NCBI GenBank assembly: GCA_019422105.1
Contig: JAHZDZ010000001.1
Location: 393,751-457,750, forward strand
Source: Bacillota bacterium
Lineage (GTDB): Bacteria > Bacillota > Clostridia > Lachnospirales > Anaerotignaceae
Reading direction: 5' to 3'
DNA length: 64,000 nt
A model generated the notes under the pieces. That model had not been told where the DNA came from. It searched no databases and saw only the letters and a list, made by a program, of their open reading frames with translations. The number at the start of each line of letters is the position of its first letter. Within the stretch, counting starts at the first letter, position 1. Shown here in pieces: positions 8,577-17,605 of this stretch. The position numbers and the translations under genes were made by a program.

Positions 8577-10334
8577 TCAGGCAATCTCCACATTTTTCGG
8601 GAACCACAATGTCATTGTCGTACCTTTTCCGTACTCGCTCTCCACCGTTATTTTACCTCCGTGGCTTTCCATAATCTCCTTTGCTATGGCAAGTCCAAGC
8701 CCTGTTCCACCCATGGCACGGCTTCTTGCTTTGTCCACCCGGTAAAACCGCTCAAATATTCTGGGCAGATCCTCCTTTTGGATTCCCATGCCTGTATCCT
8801 TTACATAAATTTTGCAGAAGGATGCGTCCTCTCCCGCAAAAACCTTAATCTCTGCCTGCTCCAAAGAATATTTGACAGCATTTGTTATGATGTTGTTGAG
8901 CACCTGGTTAACTCTGTCCCTGTCGGCTGTGATTGCAATATCCTTTTCGTAGGGAATAAGAATAAGCTTCTGCCTTTTGTTGTCCGCGTGAATTTTACAC
9001 TGTCTCACGTTTTCCTCCAAAAGGGTATTGACATCAATCTTCTGATAGCTCAGCATGACCTGATTGTTGTCAAACCGGCTCAGCTGCAGCAAATCCCTGA
9101 CCAAAAATGCCATCCTGTCGGCCTCTGCATCTATAATGCCCAAAAATTCCATAGCAATATCCCTCTGCTCAATGGCCCCGTCAATAAGAGTTTCCGTATA
9201 GCTTTTCACAGTCGTCAAAGGCGTTCTCAGTTCATGAGAAACATTGGCGACAAACTCCTTCCTCATATCATCCAGCTTCTTCTGCTCTGTAATATCCTGG
9301 AGAACAACTACCAAGCCCTCCAATTCATTGGCCGAATTCGTATAGGGAGAAAAATTGGCGTTTAAAAACTTTTTCCCCACTGGGAATACCACCTGTTTTG
9401 TAAACTCGGGGCCCATGTCCAGATATACGCCGGAATTTATGTCAAAGGCTTTTATGAAATCCGAAAAACTCATTTTCATCTCTTCAAGCTCAAGCATCTC
9501 AAGGGAAGCGGAATTGACATGGATAACATTTCCGGCCCTGTCGAAGGATATAACGCCGTCTGTCATATTATGAAGGATAATTTCCAGCTTATTTTTTTCC
9601 CTCGATATCTCTGAGAGCGTATTGTTCAGCTTTTCCGCCATATAGTTGAAGCTCATGGTAAGCTGACCTATCTCGTCATCTGACTGAACCTTTATTTTTT
9701 GGTTCATATTTCCCTCGGCCAGCTCCTTCGCCTTCCCTGTCAGCACCAGTATGGGCCCGGTCAGCGTTTTTGCAAAAACAAAGCCCACAACCGCCGTGAG
9801 GCTAAGCGCCAGTAAAACAGTAATCAATATTGTCCTTTTCGTCTGCTCGAGGCTTTGATGCATAGTGCTGGCATCCATCCTGGTATAAATAATATATTTC
9901 ACTTCACCGTTCATTGTGACTGGATAGGCGTAACCCATCCACCTTCTGGAGGAAGGCTCCTCCGCAACCGTTTCATCGGATTTATAGGAGGGCTTTCCGG
10001 CCATAGCAGAGAGTATAACCGAGCTTTTATAGGATGGGTAGGGCTTTGATTTTCCTGTCGTAGAGGCTATGGTTTCCCCTTTTGCGTCCAGTATATTCCC
10101 CTGCATCTGGGAATTGCTGTTTAAAAACTGCTCCAGGCCCTTTTGAAAATCCTTTTCATCAAAGCTCTGCACTACCTGTTCATTTATTTTTTCCGCATAG
10201 AGCTGCAGCTGGCTTTTGGACTTGTCAATTTCAATATTCTGAAGGCTCAGCAGTATAAAGGTGCCGCTGACGATCATAACGATAAAGACAAGTCCCAGAT
10301 ACATGGCAATTAGCTTTAACTTAATACTTTTCAT
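8577..10334 (-). CDS. walK: Cell-wall homeostasis sensor histidine kinase WalK
   Basis: A 585-residue membrane kinase. Domains in order: TM1 (about 7-29), extracytoplasmic sensor loop of about 130 residues, TM2 (about 167-190), HAMP (about 190-240, with DDEIGQLTMSFNYM), PAS (about 250-350, IILHNMTDGVISFDRAGNV), HisKA with phosphoacceptor His in NVSHELRTPLTTVKSY, and a HATPase with N box NNIITNAVKYS and G boxes DTGMGI and GGTGLGLAI. WalK autophosphorylates and activates WalR, which controls cell-wall hydrolases. The layout TM-sensor-TM-HAMP-PAS-kinase is that of WalK. The gene follows walR after an unusually long 365-bp gap that contains a repeat with terminator-like hairpins. Confidence 0.93.
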   Translation of the reverse strand: MKSIKLKLIAMYLGLVFIVMIVSGTFILLSLQNIEIDKSKSQLQLYAEKINEQVVQSFDEKDFQKGLEQFLNSNSQMQGNILDAKGETIASTTGKSKPYPSYKSSVILSAMAGKPSYKSDETVAEEPSSRRWMGYAYPVTMNGEVKYIIYTRMDASTMHQSLEQTKRTILITVLLALSLTAVVGFVFAKTLTGPILVLTGKAKELAEGNMNQKIKVQSDDEIGQLTMSFNYMAEKLNNTLSEISREKNKLEIILHNMTDGVISFDRAGNVIHVNSASLEMLELEEMKMSFSDFIKAFDINSGVYLDMGPEFTKQVVFPVGKKFLNANFSPYTNSANELEGLVVVLQDITEQKKLDDMRKEFVANVSHELRTPLTTVKSYTETLIDGAIEQRDIAMEFLGIIDAEADRMAFLVRDLLQLSRFDNNQVMLSYQKIDVNTLLEENVRQCKIHADNKRQKLILIPYEKDIAITADRDRVNQVLNNIITNAVKYSLEQAEIKVFAGEDASFCKIYVKDTGMGIQKEDLPRIFERFYRVDKARSRAMGGTGLGLAIAKEIMESHGGKITVESEYGKGTTMTLWFPKNVEIA

Positions 10335-10699
10335 TTCCTATCGGGCCCCCGGCTTTTTCTGGATTTTATACAAAAATCCCTCTTTTGCTTCTTTTCAATA
10401 CGTCTGTATTCACAGTCCGTCAAAAATCTGTTTTGGACTTTGTCCAAACCTGTTCTCTTTTTGATAAAAAAGGTGAAAACTTTTACGCAACCGTATAAAT
10501 ATGCGGTATCTATGGGGTCAAGAGTAAACCCCTGCAATTTTTTTGGACAGAGCGCCCTAAGAATATGACCTTATCCTCACTCCGCCGCTGGCATATCACC
10601 TGTCCATCTATTTTTATTGCTCAGCAATAAAAAAATTGGGGAAACGGATTGTCCAAAAAAACATCCAATCCGTTAAAACAGCCACGCTGCGGCTATTTT
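10335..10699. other. Long walR-walK intergenic region
   Basis: A 365-bp gap inside what is normally a tightly packed operon. Its walR-proximal third is a copy of repeat family C (10614-10702). The rest contains no credible gene; a 68-codon open frame on the minus strand lacks a ribosome-binding site and recognisable features. A walK-specific promoter may lie here, but I could not identify one with confidence. Confidence 0.6.
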
Positions 10700-10702
10700 T
10701 TA
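10614..10702. repeat. Intergenic repeat family C, copy 1 (hairpin-rich, overlaps walR stop)
   Basis: The element runs TTATTGCTCAGCAATAAAAA, then AACGGATTG...CAATCCGTT (hairpin 1), then AGCCACGCTGCGGCT and a TATTTTTTATTGC tail (hairpin 2 plus T-run). The same order and near-identical sequence recur at 19436-19646. On the minus strand the walR stop TAA lies inside the conserved GCAATAAAAAATAGCC tail. Either hairpin could end or attenuate walR transcription. Confidence 0.7.
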
Positions 10703-11401
10703 TTGCCCGTTGAAGTAATACCCAACACCCCGCTTGGTCAGTATATAAAAGGGCTTGCTCGGATCATCCTCAACCTTTTCCCGAAGCCTTCTCACAGTGA
10801 CATCCACCGTTCTCACATCACCAAAATACTCATAGCCCCATACCTTCTCTAAAAGCGCCTCTCTGGAAAAAACCTGCGTTTTCTTCTGTGCCAGAAATTT
10901 AATCAGCTCAAACTCGCGGAAGGTCAAATCAATTACCCTGCCCGACTTTGAAACCTCATATTTATCAATGTCAATGATCAGTACGCCAAAGGTCAGCGTA
11001 TTCCCCTTTTCAGAAGCGGCATCCGCACTTTCCTCCACGCTTTTGCGCCTCAGGTTCGCCTTGACCCTTGCCATCAGTTCCCTCACGCCAAAGGGCTTTG
11101 TCACATAGTCATCTGCACCTAATTCAAGGCCCAAAACCTTATCCACTTCCTCCGCCCTTGCCGTGAGCATAATAATAGGCGTATTCAGCTTCTCACGGAT
11201 TTTGCGGCATGCCTCATAACCGTCCATTTTAGGCATCATCACATCCAAAAGAATCAAATCGGGATTCTCCTCAAAGGTAAGTTTAACTCCCTCCTCTCCG
11301 TCAAAAGCGCTCAATACATCGTAGCCTTCTTTTTTCAGATTAAAGGAAATAATATCCACAATATTTTTTTCATCATCCACTACCAGAACTTTTCTGTTCA
11401 T
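10700..11401 (-). CDS. walR: Response regulator WalR (OmpR/PhoB family)
   Basis: A 233-residue response regulator. The receiver domain (about 1-115) has the acidic pocket DDE at residues 9-11, phosphoacceptor D53 in LILLDVMMPKMDGYEA, and conserved K in DDYVTKPF. The C-terminal winged helix (about 135-230) carries LTFREFELIKFLA and VRTVDVTVRRLREKVEDD, the DNA-recognition region typical of WalR/YycF. WalR activates autolysin genes when phosphorylated by WalK. The frame is open upstream to 11440, but the ATG at 11401 with GGAGG seven bases upstream gives the canonical MNRKVLVVDDE. The stop codon falls inside a copy of repeat family C. Confidence 0.95.
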   Translation of the reverse strand: MNRKVLVVDDEKNIVDIISFNLKKEGYDVLSAFDGEEGVKLTFEENPDLILLDVMMPKMDGYEACRKIREKLNTPIIMLTARAEEVDKVLGLELGADDYVTKPFGVRELMARVKANLRRKSVEESADAASEKGNTLTFGVLIIDIDKYEVSKSGRVIDLTFREFELIKFLAQKKTQVFSREALLEKVWGYEYFGDVRTVDVTVRRLREKVEDDPSKPFYILTKRGVGYYFNGQ

Positions 11402-11457
11402 AAAAAACCTCCATATACACTTTGGTATATTTTGTATCAAGCAGTCTTCGGTAACAT

Positions 11458-11472
11458 TAGTATTATACTAAA
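11458..11472. promoter_or_regulatory. Perfect palindrome and AT-rich promoter region upstream of walR
   Basis: TTAGTATTATACTAA is a perfect 7+1+7 palindrome 57-71 bp upstream of the walR start. Read on the minus strand it contains TATAAT, so it overlaps a likely -10 element; the matching -35 (TTTCAA, 17 bp further) is weak. It could be an operator at the wal promoter. No regulator is assigned. Confidence 0.4.
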
Positions 11473-11527
11473 TATTGTAATTATTTGAAAGAATTTATGG
11501 AAAATTGAAATCCAATTGTAAAGAATC

Positions 11528-12322
11528 TTATTGTATGGCCCTGAGACTTTCCCGGAAGCTTTTGCCTCTCTGCATGCTCTCCGCTATTTTCTGTATGGCG
11601 TCCTCCCCGTATTTTATCCCAATGGCGCTTATGATATCATAGCTTTTGCGGTAGGCCAAAATTTCATTCTGTCCCGAAAACCGCTCCTCCAAATCAGAGA
11701 GAGTGATGGCGGCACTTTTTTGTTTTAAATCAGGGCGCCATTCAAAGCCCGTATATTTTTTTTCGTAATACAAAGCCATTCCCTCCGTAAACCATAAATC
11801 ATAATTCCCTCTGCACTTTTCGTCTACTGCCAAATGAACCAGCTCATGAACCACCGGACCATCCTCCAAAAAGGCGTCTATCGTTTTGCTGTCGCCTGCG
11901 CCCGCCCACGCTGACGGGGACAAAATATTGATAATGCCTCCGTAATAAGCACCCATGGGAGCATCCTTTTCCTCCATACCAAGCACATCACACAGGGATT
12001 TCCTATCCGGATAAATTACCGCCGAAACTTTCTTTGTTCCGCTCAAATTAAAGTCCTGTGCTATCAGGGGATAATAAATATCTATCATGCCGCTGACAAG
12101 GGATACATATTCCTCATCCTCCCGCGTATAGTAAACCTTTCCGGCTTTTCCCTCCTCCAGCAGATAGGTTTCTTTGTCCACATAGTAAAATATTTTTTTG
12201 CTGATGGACTGTTTTTGCAGGAGGTACGCTCCATACACAATTCTATCGCTGAGATTAATTTGTATTGCCGCAATAACAGCCAGCAAAACCGCCATCAGCC
12301 GTTTCCATCTCTTATACTTCAT
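11528..12322 (-). CDS. Peptidase MA-like (gluzincin) membrane-anchored or secreted protein
   Basis: A 264-residue protein with an N-terminal hydrophobic signal/anchor (about residues 8-21). The zinc motif HELVH is at 159-163, and a downstream glutamate lies in WFTEGMALYYE (about E180), the arrangement of gluzincins such as the peptidase MA-like family. It is probably an extracytoplasmic metallopeptidase or a degenerate relative; the substrate is unknown. GGGAGGG lies upstream of the ATG at 12322. It lies upstream of walR on the same strand (gap 126 bp), but the walR palindrome/promoter region separates them. Confidence 0.8.
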   Translation of the reverse strand: MKYKRWKRLMAVLLAVIAAIQINLSDRIVYGAYLLQKQSISKKIFYYVDKETYLLEEGKAGKVYYTREDEEYVSLVSGMIDIYYPLIAQDFNLSGTKKVSAVIYPDRKSLCDVLGMEEKDAPMGAYYGGIINILSPSAWAGAGDSKTIDAFLEDGPVVHELVHLAVDEKCRGNYDLWFTEGMALYYEKKYTGFEWRPDLKQKSAAITLSDLEERFSGQNEILAYRKSYDIISAIGIKYGEDAIQKIAESMQRGKSFRESLRAIQ

Positions 12323-12490
12323 CCAGTCCCTCCCTTCACAGCTACTATTAATTTATGAAGGGCGGAAATCGGATATGTTTTTTATGAAAAAACGCAATTA
12401 TAAAGTCCTTTTTCGGCACGGCGTCCCCAAAGCGCTAAAGAGTCATAACCGATTCTTTAGTAATCCCGCGTTTATGCGGTTTCGGCTTAC

Positions 12491-12537
12491 AAAAAACGGC
12501 AAAGCATGTTGCTCATGCCCTGCCGTTCCAATCCCTG
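12491..12537 (-). terminator. Intrinsic terminator after the LysM-G5 gene
   Basis: On the minus strand AACGGCA...TGCCGTT is followed by TTTTTG, with an inner GCATG/CATGC pairing that extends the hairpin. It begins just after the stop of the LysM-G5 gene. Confidence 0.7.
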
Positions 12538-12541
12538 TCAC

Positions 12542-13672
12542 TTATTTTGTTCCTCTGACAATAATCTCCGTCACAGGCTCCTGCAATATTTTTTCGCTGA
12601 CTTCCTTGGTGCTGTCCTCAAAGCCGTTGATTCTTGTCACCTGTACAGTTACCTCCCTCTGTCCGTCCTTTCCCTGCTGTACCACCTTCTGGTAGGAGCT
12701 GTCCTTCGTATTGTCTTCCCGATACTCCGTCTTTTTAGCCACCTTTTCCGTATAGGTTTGGTTTTCCACTGTTTTAACAGACAAAAGAGGCGTGTAGGTG
12801 AGAATATTGATGCTTTGTCCAACCACCAGGGTTGTGGATATGGTCATGCCCGGGTTCTGCGCCAAAACCTCTTCCACCGACATATCGTGGGTTGACGCGA
12901 TCTTATACAGGGAATCTCCAGTGGCAATGGTGTATGGCTTTTGTGTCTTTGTACCGGCTGTCAGTTTTTCAAATGCCTCATCCGCCGTTATAATTTCAAC
13001 GGAATCCACATACTGGGCCACTACCTCCACATTCTGCACAAAGCCCGAGCTTTCCTTCACAATCTGGGCATTCTCAGGTATATACTCGGCCATAATTCTG
13101 TCCAGTACGCCATTTGCCTCCTCCGTGTTATTCAATATGGCGGCCACTGCGCCGTCGGCCATAACCGCTGCCGCCTCCACCTTATAAGTCACCGTATTTT
13201 TCACCTGACTGATAATATAATCAGAGGTATAAATTTGATCCTTTTTTACATGTACAGGCTTCATGGTAATCTCCTCGTTCAGCTGCACCTTGGCGCCGCG
13301 TTCGCTTTCCAGCTGTGCCGTGACCGTATTTACCAAATCCTCCACACTCAGGCTCTTATTTTTGATAACCCCCACATTGGCCTCTCCCACATAAACCTCG
13401 GCGCCGTTTTTCCTGGTCAGGAAGCCGGCCAGACACGCCAATGCCAGAACTATAACAACACAAAACACAAGTGTCGCCTGATTTTTGCCTTTGCGTCCCT
13501 TTCTGCCTTTTTTTCTTTTAGGCTGGCGGGCATTTCCCGGGGAGGTGCCAATGGAATTCAAACTGACGCCTCTGGATGTACCCCGCCCTGTGCGGATAGC
13601 GACACCATTCCTTCTGGAGGAACTGTTTACAGTTCTTTTATTTTGTGTATCTCTCATATTGTAATCAGACAT
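12542..13672 (-). CDS. Membrane-anchored LysM and G5 domain protein
   Basis: A 376-residue protein: a basic N-terminal cytosolic stretch of about 65 residues (RKKGRKGRKGK just before the membrane), one transmembrane helix (FCVVIVLALACLAGFL), a middle extracytoplasmic region, a LysM domain (YTIATGDSLYKIASTHDMS...VVGQSINI) that binds glycan chains, and a C-terminal G5 domain (SVKTVENQTYTEKVAKKTEY onward, ending TEIIVRGTK). G5 domains often bind N-acetylglucosamine-containing polymers. Similar LysM-G5 proteins in Bacilli and Clostridia carry an additional peptidase or 3D domain; none is present here, so it is probably a wall-binding rather than wall-cleaving protein. The ATG at 13672 with GGAGGG upstream is preferred over a TTG at 13687. 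Confidence 0.85.
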   Translation of the reverse strand: MSDYNMRDTQNKRTVNSSSRRNGVAIRTGRGTSRGVSLNSIGTSPGNARQPKRKKGRKGRKGKNQATLVFCVVIVLALACLAGFLTRKNGAEVYVGEANVGVIKNKSLSVEDLVNTVTAQLESERGAKVQLNEEITMKPVHVKKDQIYTSDYIISQVKNTVTYKVEAAAVMADGAVAAILNNTEEANGVLDRIMAEYIPENAQIVKESSGFVQNVEVVAQYVDSVEIITADEAFEKLTAGTKTQKPYTIATGDSLYKIASTHDMSVEEVLAQNPGMTISTTLVVGQSINILTYTPLLSVKTVENQTYTEKVAKKTEYREDNTKDSSYQKVVQQGKDGQREVTVQVTRINGFEDSTKEVSEKILQEPVTEIIVRGTK

Positions 13673-13709
13673 GTACAGACCCTCCAAGCCTCGTTATTTT
13701 CCAATCAGA

Positions 13710-15686
13710 TTAATCGTTATAGTCAATTACCGTCACCGTTTTGGCAATTATTTTGCCATTCTCGTTTCTGACTGTTATATGCACCTGCATGTCGTCCTCC
13801 AGAAAGCTCCTTTTTACAGTCGTTCCCTCTGTGGCATCCACATACTTTGTATCGGAATCCAGATATATCTTCTGTGCTGAATCGTTTTTCAGGTTTTCCG
13901 CAAAACTCATATAGTCACTTTTTATATTATAGATGTAGCCTGTCATGGAAGCGGATTTAGAAGCACGGCTGATAACCGTTATGCCCTCCACCTCCTCGGA
14001 ATCCAGCTTTACTCTGATTTTGCTGTCTAGTGTTAAATCATATAAATCCACACTGCTGTCGGCAATATAGTATACCTTATACTGGGACATGCGGTTCTCA
14101 TCCTCACGCACCTTGATGAAACTGTTTTCCTCCGCAATAAAAACTTCGCTTATCCAGCCGATTTCACTCGTTTTTTCCCCTGCGGCGTACAGGCTTCTGA
14201 TATTGCTGTATTCAGCAGTCAAATCGATGGTATCTCCGACCCTGAGAGAATTCCAGCGGCAGTCTCCCACACCCTTTCTCTCCAGCACAGAGTCCTTTAT
14301 GGCAAAGAAATCATCCTGCTTCCCTGCGCCGTAGGACACTGTCAGAACTGCTCTGTTGCCGACGGCGTCATAGCGTTTATTGATAAGCCTTCCGCCCTTA
14401 ATGGTAACATTTTTTTCCTCCAGCTCTATGGTGTAGACACTGTTGCCGGAAACACCGGCATAAATAACCTCTCCCGGCCTTATATCCGTAAAGGAGGTCG
14501 ACATATTATTTCTCTTGACAGTACAGCCATTTGCCACAATATAGGTTTTCTCCGTATAGGAGATGACACCCTTGGCCGTGATAGAGGGTATTTTTATTTT
14601 CACAGACTGTGCTACGCCGTCATTCACAATATCACTGACCGTTCCTTCTACCCGTGTATAGGCCGAAGGAGCTGTTGCAGTCTGGTTTGTGGTTGGCGCT
14701 GCAACACCGTTTGACGGGACGCTTTGCGCCCGAAGCTCTGAAAGCTGGGCGTTTGTGATAACGCCTGTCACATTCATCCCCTCCGCTAAATCCCCTATGG
14801 TGCGCAGACTGCCGTCCACATAAATACTGATGGTATCGCTCAGCTTATAAGTGCTGACAGTGCCGCTGTCACTGATTTGAACCGCATTGAGAGCAGGGTA
14901 AACCTTATAGAGAGTCCCCTTCACACTGGTGATGGTAGTAATGGCCGAACCGTTCTGCCCATTTGAGGCGCTGCTTCCGCCGCTTGCAATGGTAAGAACC
15001 TTATCCGCCATAACCGCCATAGCAGCCTTTGTCACAGCAGAATTTGGATTAAATTTATTGTTGGTGTCGCCTGAAACGACCCCCTGGCTTTTTAAATAAT
15101 AGACGTCATTCTTATAGGCGGCATCCAGTGCAGCGTCATCTGCAAATTTACCGCTGTAGGTAGCGCTGTCAGCTTCCGCCGTTTTTCCCATAAAACGAAC
15201 CAGAAAGGCGCAGTACTCTTCCCTGCTCAAAGCCCGCAGCTTTTCAGTACCGTCACTTAGCCTGACAACAAACTGGTTCAAATCTGTAACCTGCAATATT
15301 CCCTTTTCCAGCAGGTATGCAATTTCCTTATCCGCCGTAGAATCCCACTTTGTAAAGGCTTTGCTGTACTGTTGAATAATGCCCTTGTTCGCTTCATAGG
15401 CCCTGTTGATATAGAGGCTCTCCTCTGTGGTAAGATTTACATATTTATAGCCTGCCATCTTCGCAAGCACCTTCACTGTATAGAACTTGTCCACTGCTTT
15501 ATCGGGATAATATTTCCCCGTACTGTCTCCAACCATAACGCCCTGCTCCGCCAGACGCGATATAGAGCTGTATGCCCAATGGCTGCCAGGCACATCCGAA
15601 TAGCTTGCGGCATAAGAAACAGAACTCATGGAAAAACACAGCGCAAGCACAGCCGCCGTTTTTTGTGCCACTTTGCCTATTTTCAT
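13710..15686 (-). CDS. SLH domain surface protein (N-terminal S-layer homology repeats)
   Basis: A 658-residue exported protein. The signal peptide is at 1-26 (MKIGKVAQKTAAVLALCFSM then SSVSYA). Three SLH-type repeats follow: SDVPGSHWAYSSISRLAEQG, a divergent second with AYLLEKGILQVTDLN, and FADDAALDAAYKNDVYYLK with GVVSGDTNNKFNPNSAVTKA. They should bind pyruvylated secondary wall polymer. The remaining 400 residues are beta-rich repeats of a SVKGTLYKV/VEGTVSDIV type with no catalytic motif that I recognise. It lies upstream of the LysM-G5 gene on the same strand with a 37-bp gap, so the two probably form an envelope operon. Confidence 0.88.
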   Translation of the reverse strand: MKIGKVAQKTAAVLALCFSMSSVSYAASYSDVPGSHWAYSSISRLAEQGVMVGDSTGKYYPDKAVDKFYTVKVLAKMAGYKYVNLTTEESLYINRAYEANKGIIQQYSKAFTKWDSTADKEIAYLLEKGILQVTDLNQFVVRLSDGTEKLRALSREEYCAFLVRFMGKTAEADSATYSGKFADDAALDAAYKNDVYYLKSQGVVSGDTNNKFNPNSAVTKAAMAVMADKVLTIASGGSSASNGQNGSAITTITSVKGTLYKVYPALNAVQISDSGTVSTYKLSDTISIYVDGSLRTIGDLAEGMNVTGVITNAQLSELRAQSVPSNGVAAPTTNQTATAPSAYTRVEGTVSDIVNDGVAQSVKIKIPSITAKGVISYTEKTYIVANGCTVKRNNMSTSFTDIRPGEVIYAGVSGNSVYTIELEEKNVTIKGGRLINKRYDAVGNRAVLTVSYGAGKQDDFFAIKDSVLERKGVGDCRWNSLRVGDTIDLTAEYSNIRSLYAAGEKTSEIGWISEVFIAEENSFIKVREDENRMSQYKVYYIADSSVDLYDLTLDSKIRVKLDSEEVEGITVISRASKSASMTGYIYNIKSDYMSFAENLKNDSAQKIYLDSDTKYVDATEGTTVKRSFLEDDMQVHITVRNENGKIIAKTVTVIDYND

Positions 15687-15896
15687 AACGAGACCCCCAT
15701 CCCTGTTATCTGCAAATTTCAGCTCTCAGCCACAAAATCTGACCAAAAGCATAATTTTCCTATTATTATATTTTATTCTAATTGCGGCTTTATTGCAAGC
15801 CTTTGGCCTCCCTGTAATAAAAATGTAATTCCGGCACATTTTTCCGGCTCCAAAGAGCAGCAAACAATATGTATTTACCATTTAACGGCATAAAAA

Positions 15897-15922
15897 ACAG
15901 GCCTTTCGGCCTGCTTTTGTTT
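15897..15922 (-). terminator. Intrinsic terminator after the GntR-family gene
   Basis: AGGCC-GAAA-GGCCT followed on the minus strand by GTTTTTTATG, directly after the stop of the GntR/FCD gene. Confidence 0.7.
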
Positions 15923-15927
15923 ATTGA

Positions 15928-16602
15928 CTATTGTACGGATTTCATAGATTTTAAAATAACCTCCGCCTGGTGCTTTACGTGAATTGCAGCGGCCTTGGAG
16001 CCGGCCTCCTGCTGATGGGTTTCAATGGCATTGATGATATCATTGTGGTGCATTGTTATGACATCAATCGTTTCGCCCTTCAAGAAAGCAATTCTGTAGC
16101 GGTAAAGCTGAATCCTCAGATTATTGATAATTTGAATCAGTTTGTCATTGCCCGTTGATATAAAAATAAGATCATGGAATTTTTCATCATAGTGCACCGC
16201 CTGCTCCAAATCCCCTTCCTTTCCATATTCAACAAATTTCTGTCCCAATTCCTTCAGTTCCCTAATTTGCTCTTCGTTCATTCTCTCGCAAGCCAATTCC
16301 ACAGCCAGAACCTCCAAAGAACATCTGATTTCCAATACATTGCGGATATCCTTCTCACTCATGTCAAGCACCTGAGCGCCCTTTCTCGGCACAAGCTCCA
16401 CCAGATTTTCAAGCTCAAGCATTCTCAGCGCCTCTCTGATTGGCGTTCTGCTCACGCCGAGCTTTTCCGCAAGCTGGTTCTCCATAAGTCTCTCTCCCGG
16501 CAAAAGCTTGCCGGAAAGAATTGCGTCTCTTAAGGTGTTAAAAACAACATCCCTTAAGGGAAGATACTCATTGGTATTGATATTAAACTTATAATCTGAC
16601 AT
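15928..16602 (-). CDS. GntR family transcriptional regulator (FadR subfamily, FCD domain)
   Basis: A 224-residue regulator. The N-terminal winged helix contains LMENQLAEKLGVSRTPIREAL followed by RMLE, the classic GntR recognition helix. The C-terminal all-helical FCD domain has LEIRCSLEVLAVELA and conserved histidines (HYDEKFHDLIF, IHVKHQAEVI) that commonly bind a metal and organic acid ligand. The effector cannot be deduced. The ATG at 16602 has AGGTGA eight bases upstream, and the start overlaps the 3' end of ispE by 14 bp, so the gene is translationally coupled to ispE. Confidence 0.9.
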   Translation of the reverse strand: MSDYKFNINTNEYLPLRDVVFNTLRDAILSGKLLPGERLMENQLAEKLGVSRTPIREALRMLELENLVELVPRKGAQVLDMSEKDIRNVLEIRCSLEVLAVELACERMNEEQIRELKELGQKFVEYGKEGDLEQAVHYDEKFHDLIFISTGNDKLIQIINNLRIQLYRYRIAFLKGETIDVITMHHNDIINAIETHQQEAGSKAAAIHVKHQAEVILKSMKSVQ

Positions 16603-17491
16603 TTTTGTTATCACCTTTCGTTCTATTATTTTTAAATACAGTGGTTAAAAAAACATCCTTGTATTTCAACTCGTTTTTCATTTTCTTCATCGCCGATACC
16701 GCATCCTGTTCTTTTTCAAAAAGTCCAAAAACCGTAGGCCCGCTGCCGCTCATTAAAGCGCCCTCAGCACCGCACAAAAGCATCTCTCTTTTGATTGATG
16801 CTATTTCGGGATACATCGGTACGGTTACCTCCTCCAGTACATTATGGAGCCTTTCCGCTATCCCTGCACTGTCGCTTTCCTCCAAAGCCTTCAGCATACC
16901 ATCCGTATCGGGATGGGACAACACCTCGTTCAAATCCAAATGCTGATACACAAAAGCGGTGGATACACTGACAGGCGGCTTGACAAGAAGAACATAATAA
17001 AAGGGGCAGGACGGAAGCTTTGTCAATTTTTCCCCTACGCCCTCCGCAAGAGCGGTTCCCCTTACAATACAAAAAGGGATGTCTGTTCCAAGCCTCAGTC
17101 CTAATTGCATCAATTCCTTCTTGGACAATCCAAGGTCAAAAAGGCGGTTCATTCCCACAAGCACAGCCGCGCAGTCGCTGCTGCCTCCCGCAAGGCCGGC
17201 GGCTACGGGTATCCTCTTGTCAAGCTCTATAAAAACGCCTTCCCTCAGATGATATTCCTTCGTCATAAGCATGGCCGCCTTGTAGGCAAGATTGCGCTCA
17301 TCCCTGGGCAGCCATCTTAAATTGGATTTCAGGCTGATCTTATCCTTTTTAATTTTTTTCAGATATACTTCGTCACAGAGGTTGATAGTCTGCATCACCA
17401 TTCTCAGCTCGTGATACCCATCCTCCCGCCTGCCTGTCACATCCAGCGACAAATTAATTTTTGCCCTGGCCCTAAGCTTTATGTAATCCAT
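16589..17491 (-). CDS. ispE: 4-diphosphocytidyl-2-C-methyl-D-erythritol kinase
   Basis: A 300-residue GHMP-family kinase that phosphorylates CDP-ME in the MEP pathway to isopentenyl diphosphate, in the cytoplasm. The first signature is LRARAKINLSLDVTGRREDG, followed by YHELRMVMQ; the phosphate-binding loop is VAAGLAGGSSDCAAVL; the third motif is ALMSGSGPTVFGLF. In-frame ATGs occur at 17497 and 17491, and an AGGTG element suits 17491. Its end overlaps the GntR/FCD regulator gene, an arrangement found in several clostridial genomes. Confidence 0.95.
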   Translation of the reverse strand: MDYIKLRARAKINLSLDVTGRREDGYHELRMVMQTINLCDEVYLKKIKKDKISLKSNLRWLPRDERNLAYKAAMLMTKEYHLREGVFIELDKRIPVAAGLAGGSSDCAAVLVGMNRLFDLGLSKKELMQLGLRLGTDIPFCIVRGTALAEGVGEKLTKLPSCPFYYVLLVKPPVSVSTAFVYQHLDLNEVLSHPDTDGMLKALEESDSAGIAERLHNVLEEVTVPMYPEIASIKREMLLCGAEGALMSGSGPTVFGLFEKEQDAVSAMKKMKNELKYKDVFLTTVFKNNRTKGDNKNVRL

Positions 17492-17605
17492 TCGCATCAC
17501 CTGCACCGCTTTTGGTGTTTTTTCCATACTGTATACTACAAGTTTCTTTTATTCTACACCTTTTTTCCGAAACCCTCAACTACTTTTTCAAAAATTTATC
17601 ATAAA

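Noticed and set aside
8169..9365. A 398-codon plus-strand open frame across walK and its upstream gene
   Set aside because: It is antisense to walK, has no ribosome-binding site and no recognisable composition; it exists because the reverse frame of walK lacks stops.
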